The notes beneath the pieces are model-generated. The model had not been told where the DNA came from, searched no databases, and saw nothing but the letters and a program-made list of their open reading frames with translations. 16,130 nt of DNA. Origin: Chlorobiota bacterium (GTDB lineage Bacteria > Bacteroidota > Bacteroidia > Bacteroidales > JAADJA01). The stretch is taken from positions 1 to 16,130 of the forward strand of contig JAUVIX010000032.1 in assembly GCA_030592565.1 (NCBI GenBank), in the 5' to 3' direction. A program made the position numbers and the translations under genes. Shown one piece after another: positions 12,576 to 16,130 of the stretch. How positions within the stretch are numbered: position 1 is the stretch's first letter; the number at the start of each line of letters is the position of its first letter.

Positions 12576-14712
12576 ATGAAGATTTACGAAACAAAAGACA
12601 TTAGAAATATTGCACTTATTGGAGGTGCTAAATCAGGAAAAACCACATTGGCTGAAGATATGTTATTTGAAGGCGGCGTTATAAACAGAAAAGGCTCTGT
12701 GGATGATAAAAATACGGTTTCAGACTATCGTCCTATTGAAATTGAGCGCCAAAATTCAATCTCCTCAACAGTGTTATATGCTGAATACAACGGAAAAAAA
12801 AATAAATATTATTGATACTCCGGGATTTGATGATTTTGTTGGTGAGATTGATGCTGCCCTCAGGGTTGTTGATGCCGCAGTAATGACTGTCAATGCCCAA
12901 AATGGTGTTGAGGTTGGAACTGAAATTGCCTGGAGATATGCTACCAGGTATAAAACTCCAATAATTTTTGCTGTCAATCACCTTGAGCATGAAAATTCTA
13001 ATTTTGATGAAACAATACGTCAGGTAAAGACTCAATTTAAAGGTAGTCTCTCAGTTTGTCAGTATCCTGTTAATTCTGGCCTGGGGTTTAATGCTATCAT
13101 TGACCTTTTGAAGATGAAAATGTTTAAATTTAATGAGGGAGATGGCAAGCCGGAAATAGTTGATATTCCTGACAGCGAAAAATCGAAAGCTGAAGAGTTG
13201 CAGGGAGCAATGATTGAAGATCTGGCTTCGAGTGATGAGAGCCTGATGGAGATTTTCTTTGAAAACGGAACTCTGACAGAAGATGAGATGAAGCAGGCTT
13301 TGAAAGTCGGATTGAGAGACAGAGAATTGTTTCCTGTTTTTTGTATAAATGCAAAACAGAATTGGGGAGTATGCAGAGTAATGGAATTTATATCAAACAA
13401 TGCTCCGGCACCTAATGAAATGCCACCGGCAAAAACAACTGAAGGCAAAGAGCTAAAATATGACATTAATGAGCCAACATCAGCACTCATTTTCAAATCA
13501 ACCATTGAATCACACCTCGGTGAAATTTCATTCTTTAAAGTTTACAATGGCGAAGTTGCCGAAGGAATGGATATGATTAATGCTAACAACAGCACAAAAG
13601 AGCGCATTAGCCAGTTGTTTGTTATGGCAGGAAAGAACAGGGAAAAGGTTTCTAAAATTACATCTGGTGATATTGGAGCAGCTGTTAAACTCAAAAATAC
13701 TCATACAAATAATACTTTAAACAGTCCGAAAGTTTCAGATGACCTTATTGAGCCAATTGTATTTCCGGCTCCAAAATACAGAGTAGCTGTTGGAGCTAAA
13801 AATCAGGCAGATGAGGAAAAACTTAATGTTATTCTTCAGACGATGCATAAAATGGATCAAACTCTTACAGTTGAATATTCAAAAGAGTTAAAGCAACTTA
13901 TTCTTGGTGGACAAGGAGAGCTTCATCTTAACATTATTAAATGGCAGGTTGAAAATCTTGAAAAGATTCTTATGGAATTTTATGCTCCAAAAATTCCTTA
14001 TAGAGAAACTATTACACGTTCGGCAAAAGCAACTTACAGACACAAAAAACAATCAGGTGGTGCAGGTCAATTTGGTGAAGTTTATATGATGATAGAGCCA
14101 TACACCGAAGGAATGGAATACACAAAAGAGTTTCCAATCAGGGGTACTGATGAGATAGAATTGGAATGGGGTGGAAAATTGATAATGAAAAACTCAATTG
14201 TTGGTGGTGCCATCGACGCTCGTTTCCTTCCTGCAATTTTAAAGGGTGTTATGGAAAAGATGGAAGAAGGTCCTCTCACAGGCTCTTATGCCCGTGATAT
14301 CGTCTTCTATGTATATGACGGAAAAATGCACCCTGTCGATTCAAATGAAATTTCATTTAAACTTGCAGGACGTCACGCTTTCAAAGAAGCATTTAAAAAT
14401 GCAGGGCCTCAGATTCTGGAACCTATTTATGATGTTGAGGTACTCGTACCTGAAGATAGAATGGGTGATGTTATGACCGATCTGCAAGGAAGAAGAGCTA
14501 TTATTATGGGAATGGGTGCCGAAGGAAATTACCAGAAAATCAATGCTAAAGTTCCTCTTGCCGAAATGAATAAATATTCAACAGCATTGAGTTCACTAAC
14601 AAGCGGACGTGCAATGTACTCAATGAAATTTGCTGAGTACTCAAACGTTCCAAATGATGTACAACAACAACTACTGAAAGAATACGAATCTTCACAAAAT
14701 GAAGAGGATTAA
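12576..14712 (+). CDS. fusA2: EF-G2-type elongation factor G paralog, interrupted by a frameshift at an A9 run
   Basis: The first frame (12576-12815) encodes the N terminus with P-loop GGAKSGKT (16-23) and stops at 12813. The rest, ending at 14712, continues one base over, from INIIDTPG on. Removing one A from the nine-A run 12794-12802 joins them into a normal 711-residue protein, with NGKK followed by INIIDTPG. After the G domain come EF-G domains II-V: HLGEISFFKVYNGEV, GGQGELHL, YRHKKQSGGAGQFGEV, LTGSYARD, LQGRRAIIMGM. The GTPase site is degenerate: the catalytic His after DTPG is Phe (F84), switch I lacks the RGITI motif (QNSIS), and NKxD is NHLE (134-137). This pattern matches Bacteroidota EF-G2, reported in Bacteroides thetaiotaomicron as a paralog lacking GTPase activity used when nutrients run short. 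The frameshift may be a sequencing error, slippage or real inactivation. Confidence 0.88.
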
Positions 14713-14729
14713 TCTTTACAGGTTATAAC

Positions 14730-14762
14730 AAAAAAGGTCACCTATAAGAGGTGGCCTTTTTT
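14730..14762 (+). terminator. Factor-independent terminator after the EF-G paralog
   Basis: A run of A, then GGTCACCT, loop ATAAG, AGGTGGCC and six T. The stem has eight pairs with one G-T wobble. It begins 18 bases after the stop codon. Confidence 0.9.
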
Positions 14763-14854
14763 ATTTAAGTCATTTCGTCGCTAAATCCCTTACAGTAAAA
14801 GAGAAAAAGTTGTTATTAAGAACTTAGGAAACAGTATAATTAAAAACTATTTCT

Positions 14855-14862
14855 TACCTTCG
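14855..14862 (+). promoter_or_regulatory. Possible -7 box for the second C25 peptidase gene
   Basis: TACCTTCG has one mismatch to TAnnTTTG and is 45 bases before ATG 14908, the same distance as at the EF-G paralog. No -33 box is evident. Confidence 0.35.
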
Positions 14863-14907
14863 CACAATCAAATACCTTCAGATAAGTGCTAATTTATTAA
14901 TAACGTC

Positions 14908-16130
14908 ATGAAAAATCAAATTTTTCTTCTGTTTGCATTTGTTTTTGCAGGATTGCTCTATTCGAATGCATCAAACATAATCATAAATTTTGAAAACAAA
15001 ACAGAACTAAAAGTCACTGAAAATACAAATTTCGTTTTGCGATTGAAAAACCATATATCCTCTATAACACTTTCAGAGGTTGAAACCAGAAATGGCAGCT
15101 TTGTGAAAGCAAAGATACCAGGCTACGGTGTATCTCTTTCTGTCGGGGATCCTGAACTTCCCGTACTGAACAGACTCATTGAGATTCCTTATGCGGCAAC
15201 TGTTGAAACGGAAATCATCCGCTCGTCATACAAAGATTATGATTTGTCGGTTCTTGGATTTTCCGGTACTATCATTCCTTCGCACGGGCCCATTTCGAAA
15301 GATATTAATAATCAAAAACCGATAGAATATATAGTAAATGCACAAACCTATTCATCAAATAGCTTTATCGGAAAAGAAAATGTTAGTGTTGAGATATTGG
15401 GAACTATGCGTGGAGTCCGTATAGGAAGGCTTAAAATTGCACCTGTGCAATATAATCCCACAACAAGAACCCTCAGGGTATTTGATGAACTGGTGATAAA
15501 GATAACATTTAAAAATGGAGATATCACGCTTACCGAAAGTTCAAAGAAAAATCTTTTTTCTCCCTTTTATGATAATATCCATTCAAAACTTATCAACTAT
15601 AAACCATTGGCTACTGATGAGTTGATTTTGAGCTCCCCGGTTACTTATGTTATTATCTCCGACCCAATGTTTTATGACGAACTTCAACCATTCATACAAT
15701 GGAAAATAAAAAAAGGGTTCAGGGTAATAACAGGCTATACTGATGATCCGGAAGTAGGTAATACAACGGAATCAATAAAGGCATATCTTGAAAATTTGTA
15801 TAATAATCCACCCGCAGGTTATAATCCACAAAGTTTTGTCCTGTTTGTAGGTGATGTGGCTCAGATACCTTCTTTTCCCGCAACATCAGGATACCATGTA
15901 ACCGACCTCTATTATGCCGAATATACCGGAGATCTATTCCCGGAATGTTACTACGGACGCTTTTCAGCTAACAGCCCTGTTGAGTTAGAGCCCCAGATAT
16001 TGAAAACACTTGAATATGAAATGTACCAGTTTCCTGAACCGGTTTATCTTGATTCGGTAATGCTTATTGCAGGTGTAGCGCCAGGTTATGATACTCTTTG
16101 GGGAAATGGCCAGATTAATTATATGACAGA
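14908..16130 (+). CDS. Gingipain-like C25 peptidase, N-terminal part (signal peptide, propeptide, start of catalytic domain)
   Basis: The frame is open from ATG 14908 to the end of the window, 407 complete codons, so the gene is cut by the window edge. Residues 1-22 are a signal peptide (MKNQ, hydrophobic core, YSNAS). Residues about 55-215 match the C25 propeptide, including GYGVSLSVGDPELPVLNRL (72-90) with the following IEIP, and TMRGVRIGRLKIAPVQYNP. The peptidase domain begins near 230 with VTYVIISDPMF, IQWKIKKGFRV, SFVLFVGDVAQIPSF and DLYYAEYTGD...YYGRFSA. The catalytic His and Cys lie beyond the window. It is presumably a secreted zymogen exported by T9SS, although its sorting domain is not visible. 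It is in the same family as the peptidase ending at 912. Confidence 0.92.
   Translation, partial: MKNQIFLLFAFVFAGLLYSNASNIIINFENKTELKVTENTNFVLRLKNHISSITLSEVETRNGSFVKAKIPGYGVSLSVGDPELPVLNRLIEIPYAATVETEIIRSSYKDYDLSVLGFSGTIIPSHGPISKDINNQKPIEYIVNAQTYSSNSFIGKENVSVEILGTMRGVRIGRLKIAPVQYNPTTRTLRVFDELVIKITFKNGDITLTESSKKNLFSPFYDNIHSKLINYKPLATDELILSSPVTYVIISDPMFYDELQPFIQWKIKKGFRVITGYTDDPEVGNTTESIKAYLENLYNNPPAGYNPQSFVLFVGDVAQIPSFPATSGYHVTDLYYAEYTGDLFPECYYGRFSANSPVELEPQILKTLEYEMYQFPEPVYLDSVMLIAGVAPGYDTLWGNGQINYMT

Noticed and set aside
12703..12793. ATG 12703 as a separate start for the long EF-G frame
   Set aside because: The residues from this ATG up to the A9 run are out-of-frame nonsense; EF-G similarity in that frame begins only at INIIDTPG, and the proper N terminus is in the other frame.
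13059..13505. Minus-strand 148-codon open frame in the EF-G paralog
   Set aside because: It is the antisense shadow of conserved EF-G coding sequence, with no promoter, ribosome site or recognisable domain.

Overview
The window looks like an AT-rich chromosomal segment of a Bacteroidota species, probably class Bacteroidia. The evidence is gingipain-type C25 peptidases, a type A T9SS sorting domain, SusC/TonB-like barrel architecture with a carboxypeptidase-D-like N-terminal domain, TAnnTTTG-type -7 boxes, few Shine-Dalgarno sites, and a Bacteroidota-type EF-G paralog.

Layout. Positions 1-912 are the 3' end of a secreted C25 peptidase, followed 10 bases later by a group II PLP-dependent decarboxylase (923-2368). 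Positions 2441-5902 are a probable regulatory operon: a LytS/YehU-type membrane histidine kinase, a LytTR response regulator, and an exported protein with a carboxypeptidase-D-like regulatory domain. Positions 5970-10574 are an envelope operon: a membrane-anchored Spy/CpxP-like protein with two LTxxQ repeats, an exported CBM9-like protein with a Met/Gly-rich tail, and a large TonB-receptor-like outer-membrane barrel with a Gly-rich insert. Positions 10575-11430 are a compact minus-strand region. It holds an intact tRNA-Asn, a small GIY-YIG nuclease gene, a duplicated and truncated second copy of that unit, two decayed tRNA-Asn copies carrying short palindromes, and bidirectional hairpin terminators. 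Positions 11459-12433 encode a PfkB-family sugar/nucleoside kinase. Positions 12576-14712 encode an EF-G2-type elongation factor paralog broken by a frameshift at an A9 run, followed by a strong terminator. Positions 14908-16130 are the 5' end of another C25 peptidase with signal peptide and propeptide.

How the genes may work together. The main new observation is that the same paired direct repeat, GTC(G/T)ATT with exactly 21 bases start to start, lies upstream of both the kinase gene and the Spy-like gene. In both places the second repeat starts exactly 34 bases before a -7-like box. Two-helical-turn direct repeats are the usual target of LytTR DNA-binding domains. I infer that the local LytTR regulator activates its own operon and the adjacent envelope operon, which makes positions 2441-10574 one candidate envelope-sensing regulon. 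The second striking region is the tRNA-Asn/GIY-YIG unit. There, palindromes sharing CCCG...CGGG arms with different 6-base cores sit exactly where the T arm and anticodon arm of dead tRNA copies used to be.

Other non-coding stretches: 2369-2440 and 5903-5965 show no clear feature. 10575-10623 holds no supported gene. 12434-12523 and 14763-14854 are AT-rich with only the promoter candidates listed.
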